Below are positions 27,503 through 36,291 of a stretch of DNA of 64,000 nucleotides, one piece after another. Under the pieces are notes generated by a model that saw only the letters and a program-made list of their open reading frames with translations, was not told the DNA's origin and searched no databases. Numbering within the stretch: position 1 is the first letter of the stretch; the number at the start of each line of letters is the position of its first letter. The stretch is taken from contig CAYMJU010000032.1 of the NCBI GenBank assembly GCA_964390555.1, forward strand, positions 94,807-158,806, in the 5' to 3' direction. Origin of the DNA: CAVTWS01 sp964390555. GTDB lineage: Bacteria > Actinomycetota > Acidimicrobiia > Acidimicrobiales > SHLQ01. A program made the translations under genes and the position numbers.

Positions 27503-28555
27503 GTGGAGCCAGAGGCGCGGACACCCGACAGCGATCGGCCAGCCTCGGCCCGGTTCGACACCGCCACCTACGTCGGCATCTTCGTGGCCCTGCTCGTCGG
27601 CGCAGCGCTCTACTCATTGGCGCGGATCGCGACCCGTTCGCTCACCTGGGTCGCAGCTGGGGTGATCCTCGCGCTCGCGTTGAGTCCGGTCGTGGCGTCG
27701 CTGCAGCGTCGCCTCAACTGCCGGCGAGCCGTGGCCGTTGGGCTGCTCGCGCTGCTGCTCATCGGCGGCTTTGGCCTGATCGTCGCCTTCCTCGGTCCTC
27801 CGGCGATCGACGAGGCCCAACGGTTCCGCGCCGACCTGCCCGACACCGTTCGGGATCTGTACAACTGGCCGATCGTCGGCGACCGGCTCAACGACGCCGA
27901 CGCTGCGGACCGGGTAGTGGAGTGGATCGACGACCTGCCCGAGCGGATCGACGACGACACCGTTTCGTCGCTGATAGAAGACCTGCTCGGCGGGCTCACC
28001 GCCGCCCTGGCGGTGGCCCTGGTGGCGGTGGCGGTCCTGCTCGACGGCGAGCGGTTGATTCGACTGAGCCGGCGGCTCGTCCCCGAGCACCATCGGGACC
28101 GGGCCGACCGGACCGGCCGCGTGTTCTACGAGACGCTCGGCCGGTACTTCGGCGGGTCGATAACGGTGGCCGCGATGATGGGCGTCTACGTGCTGACTGT
28201 CGGGCTGGTGCTCGACATCCCTCTCGCTCCGATGGCGGCGCTGTGGGCGATGATGACGAGCCTGATTCCTCAGATCGGCGGACTGCTCGGCGGGTTGGTG
28301 TTCGGAGTCCTGGCGCTATCTCAGGGGGCGGTCATCGGGCTGATCGCCATCGCGCTGTTCGTGGCGTACATGAACATCGAGAACCACGTGATCCAGCCGG
28401 CGATCGTCGGTCGGGCCGTCGACGTCACGCCGCCGACATCGATGCTCGCGGCGCTGATCGGTGGCGCCGCGGCCGGCGTACCCGGTGCGATCGTCGCTAC
28501 CCCGCTCGTGGGCGCGGCCAAGATCCTCGCCCGCGAATGGCGCCGCCCGACCTAA
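27503..28555 (+). CDS. AI-2E family transporter
   Basis: The 350-aa membrane protein is of the same family as its divergent neighbour but strongly diverged. Hydrophobic segments at about 20-60 and 75-97 are followed by a soluble stretch (DAADRVVEWIDDLPERIDDD) and a C-terminal bundle with MMTSLIPQIGGLLGGLVFGV and NIENHVIQPAIVGR, both AI-2E family landmarks. GTG 27503 is chosen because the shared -10 lies 9 nt upstream; the in-frame GTG at 27461 would run into the other gene. Substrate unknown. Confidence 0.85.
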   Translation: MEPEARTPDSDRPASARFDTATYVGIFVALLVGAALYSLARIATRSLTWVAAGVILALALSPVVASLQRRLNCRRAVAVGLLALLLIGGFGLIVAFLGPPAIDEAQRFRADLPDTVRDLYNWPIVGDRLNDADAADRVVEWIDDLPERIDDDTVSSLIEDLLGGLTAALAVALVAVAVLLDGERLIRLSRRLVPEHHRDRADRTGRVFYETLGRYFGGSITVAAMMGVYVLTVGLVLDIPLAPMAALWAMMTSLIPQIGGLLGGLVFGVLALSQGAVIGLIAIALFVAYMNIENHVIQPAIVGRAVDVTPPTSMLAALIGGAAAGVPGAIVATPLVGAAKILAREWRRPT

Positions 28556-28561
28556 CAGGGG

Positions 28562-30394
28562 TCAGGCGCACTCGGACTCGCCGGTTTCGGCGACGTAGGG
28601 GGCGGTCTCGTCGTAATCGACGTACAGGTCGGGCGCTTCATCGGGGGGCTCGAACGTGTCGAGGTCCTTCAGAGTCGCGGCGATCGTCGCCACCCCGCCG
28701 GAGCGATCCATCCAGCCTCGGAAGGTCTCGCCGGCCTGGCGCTCGGCGGCGAAACGCCGCACCACCCGCAGCGCTGCTTCGGGCGCCTTCTTGGCCGGCA
28801 GGCGCAAGGCCTTCTCGCCGAACTCGACCTGCTCCTCGCCGAGATAGCCACCGAGCAACATCTGATACCCCGGCGCCGACTGCCCGTGAGCCCGGCGCTC
28901 GAGACCGAAGAAACCGATGTCGGACGTGTGGTGCTGGCCACACGAATTCATGCAACCCGAGATGTTGATGCGGAGCCCACCGAGCTCGGCGAGCCCCTCG
29001 GCCTCGAGCCCGTCGCCGATGGCTTTGGCCAGGCCACGCGACTGGGTCACGGCGAGGTTGCAGGTGTCGGCTCCGGGGCACGACACCACGTCGCGCACCA
29101 GCTCGGCTCCGGGCCGGGCCATGCCGATGGCCTCGAGTCGCTCGTACAGCACGGGCAACTGCTCGTCGGTGAGATCGCGATACACCAGGTTCTGGCGATT
29201 GGTCAGTCGCACCGACGCGCCGAGGTCGCGTTGGATGGCCGCGAGCCCGCGGAACTGGTCCGACGTGATGTCGCCGAGCTCGGCCCACGCGTAAGCCGAC
29301 ACCGTGCCGCGGGCCGCACCGCGCACCACGTTGGCCGCGAGCCAGCGATCGTACGGCGTGCCCCGGCCGACGAACACCGCGGTCCCGTGGCCCATCACGG
29401 TGACCTCGCCTTCGCCAACTCGCCCCGCGGGCGCGTCGCCGAGCAATCCGACCTCGGTCGGGATGCCGCCGGGCCAGCTCGAGGAGGCGCGAAGGAGCCG
29501 CCGCGAGTTCAGGATCCGCCGCTTGAGCTCGTCAAACCCCAAGGTGTCGACCAACCACTTCATCCGGGCCCGCAACTTGTTGTCGCGGTTGCCGGCCTGG
29601 TCGAACACCCGGAGGCACGCTTCGAGAGTCGGGAGCAGATCTTCTCGACTGGTGAAGTCCTCGAGGGCGAGCGCCGGGTGCGGGTTCGCGCCCAGCCCAC
29701 CAGCGATGTACACCCGGAACCCCGACTCGACGCTTCCGTCGGGGAGCGTGCGGGTGGTCGCTACGGCACCGACGTCGTTGAACATGGCCTGCCCGCAGTC
29801 AGTCGAGCACCCCGAGAAATTCATCTTGAACTTGCGAGGGAGGCGCTGGCCGAGCGGGTTGCGCACGAAGTGCTGGAACGCAGCCTCGGCCCACGGGCTG
29901 ATGTCGAGCACCTCGTGGGGGCAGGCGCCGGCCAGGTGGCAGCCCTCGATGTTGCGGACCGTGTCACCGCACGCCTCGCGGGTGGTGAGGCCAACCGAAC
30001 CGAGCCAGCGCAGCGCAGTGGGCAGGAGCTTCAGGTCCACGAAGTGCATCTGGATGTTCTGGCGGGTGGTGATGTGGCCCCAACCGCGAGAGAAGGCGTC
30101 GACCACGTAGCCGAGCATCTCGAGTTGCTCGGGTTGAACGGTGCCGTAGGGCAGCTTCACGCGGATCATCTGGCTGTGGCCGCCCTGGCGCTGGCCGTAG
30201 ACGCCGCTCGCCAACCGGATGACACGGAACACGTCGTCGTCGAGATCGCCGGCCAGATACTCGGTGATCGCCCGTTCGAGCCGGTCGATGTCGCCGGCGA
30301 TCTCGGGATGGGTCACCGGTGGCGGCGACATGCGATCGAGGATGCCGGGTTGGCGGCGGACCTTGTCGAGCACAGGATCGAGGACTGGGTTCAT
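28562..30394 (-). CDS. sir: Ferredoxin-dependent sulfite (or nitrite) reductase
   Basis: This is a 610-aa sirohaem and [4Fe-4S] enzyme performing a six-electron reduction. The cluster cysteines are in SCPGADTCNLA near residues 438/444 and SGCMNSCGQHH near 480/484. Upstream are the ferredoxin-reductase-like repeats GWGHITTRQNIQMHF and VRLTNRQNLVYRDL that hold the substrate-binding arginines. Its place behind cysH and the sirohaem genes makes sulfite the likely substrate, though the family also contains nitrite reductases. The ATG overlaps the cobA stop (ATGA). Confidence 0.92.
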   Translation of the reverse strand: MNPVLDPVLDKVRRQPGILDRMSPPPVTHPEIAGDIDRLERAITEYLAGDLDDDVFRVIRLASGVYGQRQGGHSQMIRVKLPYGTVQPEQLEMLGYVVDAFSRGWGHITTRQNIQMHFVDLKLLPTALRWLGSVGLTTREACGDTVRNIEGCHLAGACPHEVLDISPWAEAAFQHFVRNPLGQRLPRKFKMNFSGCSTDCGQAMFNDVGAVATTRTLPDGSVESGFRVYIAGGLGANPHPALALEDFTSREDLLPTLEACLRVFDQAGNRDNKLRARMKWLVDTLGFDELKRRILNSRRLLRASSSWPGGIPTEVGLLGDAPAGRVGEGEVTVMGHGTAVFVGRGTPYDRWLAANVVRGAARGTVSAYAWAELGDITSDQFRGLAAIQRDLGASVRLTNRQNLVYRDLTDEQLPVLYERLEAIGMARPGAELVRDVVSCPGADTCNLAVTQSRGLAKAIGDGLEAEGLAELGGLRINISGCMNSCGQHHTSDIGFFGLERRAHGQSAPGYQMLLGGYLGEEQVEFGEKALRLPAKKAPEAALRVVRRFAAERQAGETFRGWMDRSGGVATIAATLKDLDTFEPPDEAPDLYVDYDETAPYVAETGESECA

Positions 30395-31161
30395 GAGGGG
30401 CCTCCGGATCCGAGGGCGGCGAGCAACGCTGACGTGAGGTGGTGGGCGGAGCCGGTTCGGTGGTCGAGGCCAGCGGCGGCGCCGATGACGATGACCGACG
30501 GGTTGGCGACATCGGTGTGGGCCAACCGCGCGAGATCGGTTCGGGTCTCGGTCTGGTCGGGACAGGTCGCGTTGGTGACCACGGCGACGGGCGTAGCGGG
30601 GCTCATCCCGCCGGCGATCAGCCGGTGAGCGATGGCGCCGCGCCGGGCCGCGCCCATCAGGATCACGAGCGTGGTACCCAGCCGGGCCAGGGCGTCCCAG
30701 TCGAGCTCGCGGTCGGTGGCGGGGTCCTGGTGCGCGGTGACGACCGTGAACCCGCTAGAAGTGTGTCGGCTGGTGAGGGCCACGCCGATGGCCGCCGGGC
30801 CGGCCAGGGCCGAGCTCACGCCAGGCACGACATCGGTGACGATGCCGGCGACGTGAAGGGCATCGATCTCCTCGCCGCCACGGCCGAATACGAACGGATC
30901 GCCGCCCTTGAGGCGCACGACGCAGTCGTAGCGGCGACCCCGGTCGACGAGGATGTCGTTGATCTGGCTCTGGCTGACGCGGTGATCGCCGGGGAGCTTG
31001 CCGACGTCGATCACTTCGGCCCATGGAGCGGCCATGGCGAGGATCTCGTCGCTGACCAGGCGATCGTGCACCACGGCGTCGGCCCGAGCCAGCAGTTGTG
31101 CGGCCCGAATCGTCAACAACCCCGGATCTCCCGGCCCCGCTCCCACAAGATGAACAGTCAC
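30391..31161 (-). CDS. cobA: Uroporphyrinogen-III C-methyltransferase
   Basis: This SAM-dependent enzyme makes precorrin-2 from uroporphyrinogen III for sirohaem (and possibly cobalamin), 256 aa. The SUMT motifs are all present: VHLVGAGPGDPGLLTIRA at the start, VVRLKGGDPFVFGRGGEE, VPGVSSALAGPAAIGVALTS (within 20 residues) and the late LVILMGA. The GTG at 31161 overlaps the sirC stop by 4 nt. A long G-run lies immediately upstream in the message and overlaps the position where a ribosome-binding site is expected. Confidence 0.93.
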   Translation of the reverse strand: MTVHLVGAGPGDPGLLTIRAAQLLARADAVVHDRLVSDEILAMAAPWAEVIDVGKLPGDHRVSQSQINDILVDRGRRYDCVVRLKGGDPFVFGRGGEEIDALHVAGIVTDVVPGVSSALAGPAAIGVALTSRHTSSGFTVVTAHQDPATDRELDWDALARLGTTLVILMGAARRGAIAHRLIAGGMSPATPVAVVTNATCPDQTETRTDLARLAHTDVANPSVIVIGAAAGLDHRTGSAHHLTSALLAALGSGGPS

Positions 31162-31907
31162 GCCCCCCCCACCCCCCCATCCCATCCGTTCTTGGCGCGA
31201 TCCAAGCTGCTGGAGGCCCCAGATCGCGCCAGGTTGGAGGGGACGAGGTCGGATTCGGTGAGGGCGAGATGGCGGAGCAGGAGCGCCCGGGCGGCGACGA
31301 GGTTGCCGCGCTGAACCAGGAGGGGCAGCCCGTCGCTCAACGCTTCGTGCCAACCCGGGTGCTCGGTCGCGATCCCCGCCGCTCGCATCTCGTCGCGGAC
31401 CGAGGCCAACAGCTCGAACGCCGGAATCGGACCGTCGTCGAGCCACAGCTCGATCTCGCTGCGGAGCCACGACGCGAACGCCGGGCTGCGCCCGCCGGTC
31501 GACACGGTGAGCTGCACGTCGCCCCGGCGCACCACGGCGGGAAGGATGAACGTGCACCGATCCGGGTCGTCGGCACTGTTCACCGGGACACCGGCCGCTT
31601 CGGCATCGCGGTGGACCTGCGCATCGACGTCGACGATGCCGGTCGCAGTGATGGCCAGCCGGTACGACGCGACCTCGCCACGCTGATAGGGCCGGGCGTG
31701 CCACCGTACGCGGGGATCATCGCGCAGCAGCTCGACGGCGTCGGGCGCGACAACGGTGACCGAAGCGCCGGCGTCGAGCAGCCCGGCGACCTTGCGCGCT
31801 GCCACATGACCCCCGCCGATCACCAGGCACGGCGCGCCGTACAGCACCAGGTTCACCGGATAGACGGTGAGCCCGCGGACCTCAGCTGGCTCGGACACGA
31901 GGGTCAT
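31158..31907 (-). CDS. sirC: Precorrin-2 dehydrogenase / sirohydrochlorin ferrochelatase-type protein
   Basis: The 249-aa protein resembles the N-terminal part of CysG, which oxidises precorrin-2 with NAD+. The Rossmann motif VIGGGHVAARKVAGLLDAGA lies near residue 28, and PVNSADDPDRCTFILPAVVRRG and STGGRSPAFASWLR are the usual CysG-N landmarks (read as separate short motifs). The C-terminal tail NGWDGGVGGA is encoded by the G-rich run. It begins 5 nt after the cysH stop and ends inside the cobA start, so this operon keeps as two genes what E. coli fuses in CysG. Confidence 0.88.
   Translation of the reverse strand: MTLVSEPAEVRGLTVYPVNLVLYGAPCLVIGGGHVAARKVAGLLDAGASVTVVAPDAVELLRDDPRVRWHARPYQRGEVASYRLAITATGIVDVDAQVHRDAEAAGVPVNSADDPDRCTFILPAVVRRGDVQLTVSTGGRSPAFASWLRSEIELWLDDGPIPAFELLASVRDEMRAAGIATEHPGWHEALSDGLPLLVQRGNLVAARALLLRHLALTESDLVPSNLARSGASSSLDRAKNGWDGGVGGA
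31163..31187 (-). other. G-rich tract with quadruplex potential at the sirC/cobA junction
   Basis: On the coding (minus) strand, runs of G of lengths 2, 3, 7 and 8 are separated by AT, AT and T, ending 1 nt before the cobA GTG. The two long runs can each supply two G-triplets, enough for an intramolecular quadruplex in mRNA. The tract encodes the last glycine-rich residues of SirC and covers the normal ribosome-binding-site position of cobA. Confidence 0.6.
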
Positions 31908-31912
31908 GGCAT

Positions 31913-32626
31913 TCAGTAGTGCAGCCCGCACTCGGACTTGGCCGATCCCGCCCACCGGCCGGATCGGGCGTCGGCGCCATCGGCGACGGATTCCGTGCAC
32001 GGCCAGCACCCGATCGACGGGTAACCGGCGGCGATCAGCGGGTTGACGACCAGGCCATGGAGGTCCGCGTAGGCATCGACCTCGTCGTCGGTCCACGTGG
32101 CGAGCGGGCAGATCTTGAGCAGGCCTCGGCGGTCGAGGCTGACGACGGGCGTGGCGGCGCGGGTCGGCGAGTCGGCCCGCCGTACGCCGGTCATCCACGC
32201 GTCGTGGTCGGTGAGGGCGCGGTCGAGCAGGGCGACCTTGCGGGCGGCGCAGCATCGGTCGGTACCGACGGCGAACAGATCGGGCGCATCGTGAGCGGGT
32301 CGCTCGACCCGGAGATTGAGCCGGTAACGGCTCTGAGCGTGGCGAACGGTCTGAAGGGTCTCGGCGAAGTGGAAGCCGGTGTCGAGGAACACCACCTCTA
32401 GGTCGGGATCGACCTGGGTGGCCAGATGTACCAGGACGGTGTCGGCCATCGACGCGGTGACGGCGAGCCTGGACCCGAACGTCACGACCGCCCACTCGAC
32501 GATACGTTCGGCCGACCAGCCATCGAGCCGGCGAGCGAGGGCGTCGACATCGAGCCGCACCCGAGAGCGGGGGACGCGGATCTCGACGGTGTCGAGGGCC
32601 GGCGGGTTGTCGGTGGCGAGACTCAT
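31913..32626 (-). CDS. cysH: Adenylylsulfate (APS) reductase, CysH type
   Basis: This enzyme reduces activated sulfate to sulfite, 237 aa. The cysteine pairs C125/C126 (DRCCAARK) and C207/C210 (GCWPC) would bind a [4Fe-4S] cluster. That marks it as the APS-using type and not the cluster-free PAPS reductase. The catalytic C233 is in the C-terminal KSECGLHY. It is the first gene of the cysH-sirC-cobA-sir unit. Sulfate adenylyltransferase genes are not in the window. An AT-rich region with a direct repeat lies upstream. Confidence 0.95.
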   Translation of the reverse strand: MSLATDNPPALDTVEIRVPRSRVRLDVDALARRLDGWSAERIVEWAVVTFGSRLAVTASMADTVLVHLATQVDPDLEVVFLDTGFHFAETLQTVRHAQSRYRLNLRVERPAHDAPDLFAVGTDRCCAARKVALLDRALTDHDAWMTGVRRADSPTRAATPVVSLDRRGLLKICPLATWTDDEVDAYADLHGLVVNPLIAAGYPSIGCWPCTESVADGADARSGRWAGSAKSECGLHY

Positions 32627-32656
32627 CGGTGGCGATTCCCCTTATTCCTGATCTGT

Positions 32657-32673
32657 TTTATCGGATTTATCGG
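32657..32673. promoter_or_regulatory. TTTATCGG direct repeat upstream of cysH (candidate operator)
   Basis: TTTATCGG occurs at 32657-32664 and 32666-32673, a 9-bp period, inside an unusually AT-rich island between divergent cysH and the decarboxylase gene. The first copy lies 31 bp upstream of the cysH ATG, a suitable position for a repressor site. The regulator is not identifiable from the sequence. Confidence 0.35.
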
Positions 32674-32723
32674 GATTCCGCCACCCGAGGCCGAGAAAAG
32701 TTGGTCACGTACCCTGTTTGACC

Positions 32724-34112
32724 ATGACCCCCAATGAATTCCGCGTCGCCGGCCACTCGCTCATCGACTGGATCGCCGACTACTGGACGACGATCGGCGA
32801 CCGACCGGTGCAATCGATGGTCCAGCCCGGAGAGATCCGCGCCATGCTCCCGGACTCGGCGCCCGAGCAGGGTGAATCCTTCGACGTCATCCTCGGGGAC
32901 CTCGATCGCGTCGTCATGCCAGGGATCACGCACTGGCAACACCCGGGGTGGTTCGCGTACTTCCCCGCCAATGCGTCGCTGCCCTCGGTTCTCGGCGAAC
33001 TGGCGGCGGCCGCCCTGGGCCAGCAGGGCATGTTGTGGTCCACCAGCCCGGCGTGCACCGAGATCGAGGCCCACGTGCTCGACTGGCTCGTCGACCTGTG
33101 CGGGGTCCCGCAGCCGTGGAAGAACGCGGTCGGACCAGGTGGAGGCGTGCTCCAGTCGAGCGCGTCCGACGGCGCCCACACCGCTCTCGTCGTCGCCCGC
33201 GAGCGCGCTATTTCCCGGGGCGCCACCACCGATCAGCTCACCGCGTACGTGTCCGAACAGGCACACTCGTCGCTGGAGAAGGGGACCCGGGTCGCCGGCT
33301 ACCGCCACATCCGGCTGGTGCCGGCCGACGCTGGGTTCGCCCTGGAACCGGCGGCGCTCGAGAAGCTCGTGGCGGCGGACCGGGCGGCGGGGCTTCACCC
33401 GGCGTTCGTGTGCTCAACGGTCGGCACGACCGGCACCACCGCGGTCGATCCTGTCCGCGCCACAGGCGAGATCGCCCGGACCAACGCCATGTGGCATCAC
33501 GTCGATGCCGCGTACGCCGGTTCGGCCATGATCTGCCCCGAGTTCCGCCACCACCAGGACGGGCTCGAGCTGGTCGACAGCTACACGTTCAACCCGCACA
33601 AGTGGCTGCTGACGAACTTCGACTGCTCGGTGTTCTGGGTGGCTGACCGCTCGGAGCTGATCCGGACGCTCAGCATCCTCCCGCCGTACCTCCGCAACCA
33701 GGCCAGCGACAGCGGTCAGGTGATCGACTACCGCGACTGGCACGTGCCCCTGGGACGACGCTTCCGGGCGCTGAAACTGTGGTGGGTGCTGCGCTCCTAC
33801 GGTGCCGACGCATTGCGAACCCGGATCCGTGAGCACGTCCGTCTCGCCCAGGAGCTCGAGATTCGGGTGAGGGACCATCCGCGACTCGAGCTGATCGCTC
33901 CGACCACGTTCGCGCTGGTGAGCTTCCGTCACGTCGGCGGCGACGAAGCAACCGACGCCCTCGCGGACCGGCTCAACGACAGCGGCGAGGTGTACATCAC
34001 CGCATCGACCGTGGCCGGACGGCGGTTCGTCCGCGTCTCGATCGGCGCCACCACCACCGAGGCCCAGCACGTCGAACGTCTGTGGGAGCTCATCGCCGCC
34101 GCCACTACGTGA
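32724..34112 (+). CDS. PLP-dependent group II amino acid decarboxylase (aromatic-L-amino-acid decarboxylase-like)
   Basis: This 462-aa enzyme belongs to the DOPA/tryptophan decarboxylase family. The N-terminal three-helix region with DWIADYW is typical; HWQHPGWFAYFPAN and MLWSTSPACTEIE follow. The PLP lysine is in SYTFNPHKWLLTNFDCS near residue 293. HVDAAYAGSA provides the aspartate that contacts the pyridine nitrogen. Full family length. Substrate (Trp, Phe, Tyr or DOPA) cannot be read. TACCCT lies 8 nt before the ATG and no ribosome-binding site is seen. Confidence 0.92.
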   Translation: MTPNEFRVAGHSLIDWIADYWTTIGDRPVQSMVQPGEIRAMLPDSAPEQGESFDVILGDLDRVVMPGITHWQHPGWFAYFPANASLPSVLGELAAAALGQQGMLWSTSPACTEIEAHVLDWLVDLCGVPQPWKNAVGPGGGVLQSSASDGAHTALVVARERAISRGATTDQLTAYVSEQAHSSLEKGTRVAGYRHIRLVPADAGFALEPAALEKLVAADRAAGLHPAFVCSTVGTTGTTAVDPVRATGEIARTNAMWHHVDAAYAGSAMICPEFRHHQDGLELVDSYTFNPHKWLLTNFDCSVFWVADRSELIRTLSILPPYLRNQASDSGQVIDYRDWHVPLGRRFRALKLWWVLRSYGADALRTRIREHVRLAQELEIRVRDHPRLELIAPTTFALVSFRHVGGDEATDALADRLNDSGEVYITASTVAGRRFVRVSIGATTTEAQHVERLWELIAAATT

Positions 34113-34154
34113 TGGTGACTGCAATTCGCATAGTGGGGAGCACATTTTCCACCT

Positions 34155-34853
34155 CTACCGGGCCAGGACGTCGATGGCCCGGACGGCGGCTTCGGCGGCG
34201 ACCCGGGTGGCGCGTCGCGTGTCGGCGGTCAGGCGGGCCAATGCCTCGCCCCGAGTCGGATCGGCGGCGACATAGGCGGCGAGGGCAGAGCGATCGGCCG
34301 ACCCGTCGGGGAGGGTCATCGAGAACAACTCGGCGGTGACCAGCCCGCCGCCCGCGTCGTCGCTGATGGCTCGAAATGCCGCCCACGGACGCCCGGCTCG
34401 CTGGCAGGCGGCGGCCACCGCGGCCGTCTCCATATCGACTGCGATGACTCCGGTCTCGAACATGTCGCCCAGAACGGTCCGATCGGTGATGAAGTCGTCG
34501 CCACAGCTCACGATGCCCGATCGCCCTACCCCCTCGATCGCGGCTGGAACGAAAGATGTGCCCGACCGCCGATCGATGACCGCAGCGGGTGTCACCAACG
34601 CTCCGATGTCGACGCCAGGGCCGACGCCTCCAGCGATACCGACGACGAAGACGAACTCGGCGCCGCGTCCGAGCAGATGTTCTGCGGCTCGCGCGCCTGC
34701 TGCCATGCCCATCGTGCTGACCGTGGCGATCAGCTCGAGCCGGCCATACCGGCCGTGGTGATCGTTGGTTCCGGTGTCCGACACCAGGTCGAGCAGCTCG
34801 ACGAGCGGGTCGAGTTCGATCCCCATGGGTGCGATGAGCCCGATGCGACGCAT
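34155..34853 (-). CDS. 5'-methylthioadenosine/S-adenosylhomocysteine nucleosidase-like protein
   Basis: The 232-aa protein is of the nucleoside phosphorylase superfamily. It shows RRIGLIAPMGIELDPL at the start, FVFVVGIAGGVGP as the glycine-rich nucleoside-site loop, VIAVDMETAAVAAACQ with the purine/ribose contacts, and AISDDAGGG with the general-acid aspartate. MTAN, futalosine hydrolase and related phosphorylases share these motifs, so the exact substrate is open. I use the ATG at 34853, directly before the first strand; an ATG at 34877 is also possible. Confidence 0.76.
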   Translation of the reverse strand: MRRIGLIAPMGIELDPLVELLDLVSDTGTNDHHGRYGRLELIATVSTMGMAAGARAAEHLLGRGAEFVFVVGIAGGVGPGVDIGALVTPAAVIDRRSGTSFVPAAIEGVGRSGIVSCGDDFITDRTVLGDMFETGVIAVDMETAAVAAACQRAGRPWAAFRAISDDAGGGLVTAELFSMTLPDGSADRSALAAYVAADPTRGEALARLTADTRRATRVAAEAAVRAIDVLAR

Positions 34854-35028
34854 CGGAAGTATGGCGTCGTCAAACATGGGGGACCACATTCTGCCGCGGC
34901 GGTGTCGACGTCTTCGAGACACCAAACGTACATCCAGCGTTTCGCTCGGGCGTACAGCGGCGCGCGTCGGGGGTTGCTAGGTTCTCACCGTCCAACTCTC
35001 GGACACTCACCTTAAGGGGCGACGAGAT

Positions 35029-36264
35029 ATGAAATCGATTCTCAAAGGACTTGCGGTGCTCGCCGCTCTGAGCCTGATCGGCGCCGCCTGCGGCGATGAC
35101 GACGACACGACAGCGGCCACCGACGGCGGCGACACGACCGAGACCACGGATGCGCCCGAGGGTGACGGCGGCACCGAGACCACGGTTGCGCCCGAGGGTG
35201 ACGACACGACGTCGACCGCGCCAGCGACCGACGGCGCCAGCGGCGGCGACCTCGAAGCGATCCACCAGGCATGCCTCGACGAGGGCGGCCAGGTAAACCT
35301 CATCGCTCTACCCGACGAGTGGGCGGGCTACGAGGGGATCCTTGCGAGCTTCCGTGACAAGTATCCCGACGTCGCGAATCCCGTGGCCAATCCCAACGCC
35401 TCCTCGGCCGACGAGCTCGAAGCGGTTCAGACCCTGGCCGGTCAGGACGACCAGCCCGACAGCGTCGATGTCAGCCCGGCCATCGCCCAGGAGTTCGTAG
35501 ACCTCGGCCTGTTCGAGCCCTACGAACTTTCCTTGGCCGACGAGGTGCCGGCCGAGCTCACCGACCCCGACCACAACTGGTACGCCGCGTACTACGGCAT
35601 CATCGCCATCCTGACCAACACCACCATCGTCGAGACCGCTCCGACCACGTTCGCCGAGCTGGCCGGTCCCGACTACGAGGGGCTCGTCGCCCTCAACGGC
35701 GACCCGCGTGAGTCCGGTTCGGCCTTTGCGGGCGTTCTGGCGGCCTCGATCGCCAACGGCGGCAGCGTCGACGACATCCTGCCCGGCATCGAGTACTTCG
35801 CCGGGCTCAAGGCGTCAGGAAACCTGATCGGCAGCGACGTCACGCCCGAGACCGTGCTGTCGGGCGAGACCCCGATCGCCATCGACTGGAGCTACAACCT
35901 GCCCGGCCTGGCCGCTCAGCTCGAGGAGGCCGGGTTCACGGTCGAGACCCACTTCCCGAGCGACGGCATCTATGGCGGCTTCTACAGCCAGGGCGTCGTG
36001 GCCGACTCGCCACACCAAGCGTGCTCGCAGCTGTGGCTCGAGCACATCTTCTCCAACGAGGGTGCGCTCGGCTACCTGCAGGGAGGCGCCGTGCCGGCCC
36101 GCATCGTCGCGCTGAACGACGCCGGTCTCGTGACCGACGAGGTGAGCGCCAACCTGCCGCCGGCCGAGCTGCTCGACCAGGTCTCGTTCCTGTCGCCGGC
36201 GCAGATCGCAGCTGCCAAGGACGTGCTGGCCGAGAACTGGGGACCGATGGTCGCGGACGCCTGA
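35029..36264 (+). CDS. ABC importer substrate-binding lipoprotein (iron/polyamine/phosphonate type)
   Basis: This is a 411-aa secreted lipoprotein. The signal peptide ends in SLIGAAC with Cys21 as the lipidation site. A Thr/Asp/Glu-rich linker at about 22-75 spaces the binding domain from the membrane. The fold resembles periplasmic binding proteins of the PotD/FbpA class (NLIALPDEWAGYEGILASF). The linker repeats the motif TETT-APEGD. It starts an operon with two permeases and an ATPase. AAGGGG precedes the ATG as ribosome-binding site. Ligand unknown. Confidence 0.9.
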   Translation: MKSILKGLAVLAALSLIGAACGDDDDTTAATDGGDTTETTDAPEGDGGTETTVAPEGDDTTSTAPATDGASGGDLEAIHQACLDEGGQVNLIALPDEWAGYEGILASFRDKYPDVANPVANPNASSADELEAVQTLAGQDDQPDSVDVSPAIAQEFVDLGLFEPYELSLADEVPAELTDPDHNWYAAYYGIIAILTNTTIVETAPTTFAELAGPDYEGLVALNGDPRESGSAFAGVLAASIANGGSVDDILPGIEYFAGLKASGNLIGSDVTPETVLSGETPIAIDWSYNLPGLAAQLEEAGFTVETHFPSDGIYGGFYSQGVVADSPHQACSQLWLEHIFSNEGALGYLQGGAVPARIVALNDAGLVTDEVSANLPPAELLDQVSFLSPAQIAAAKDVLAENWGPMVADA

Positions 36265-36291
36265 GCCCGCAGTCGTGACGAAGTCGCTGTC

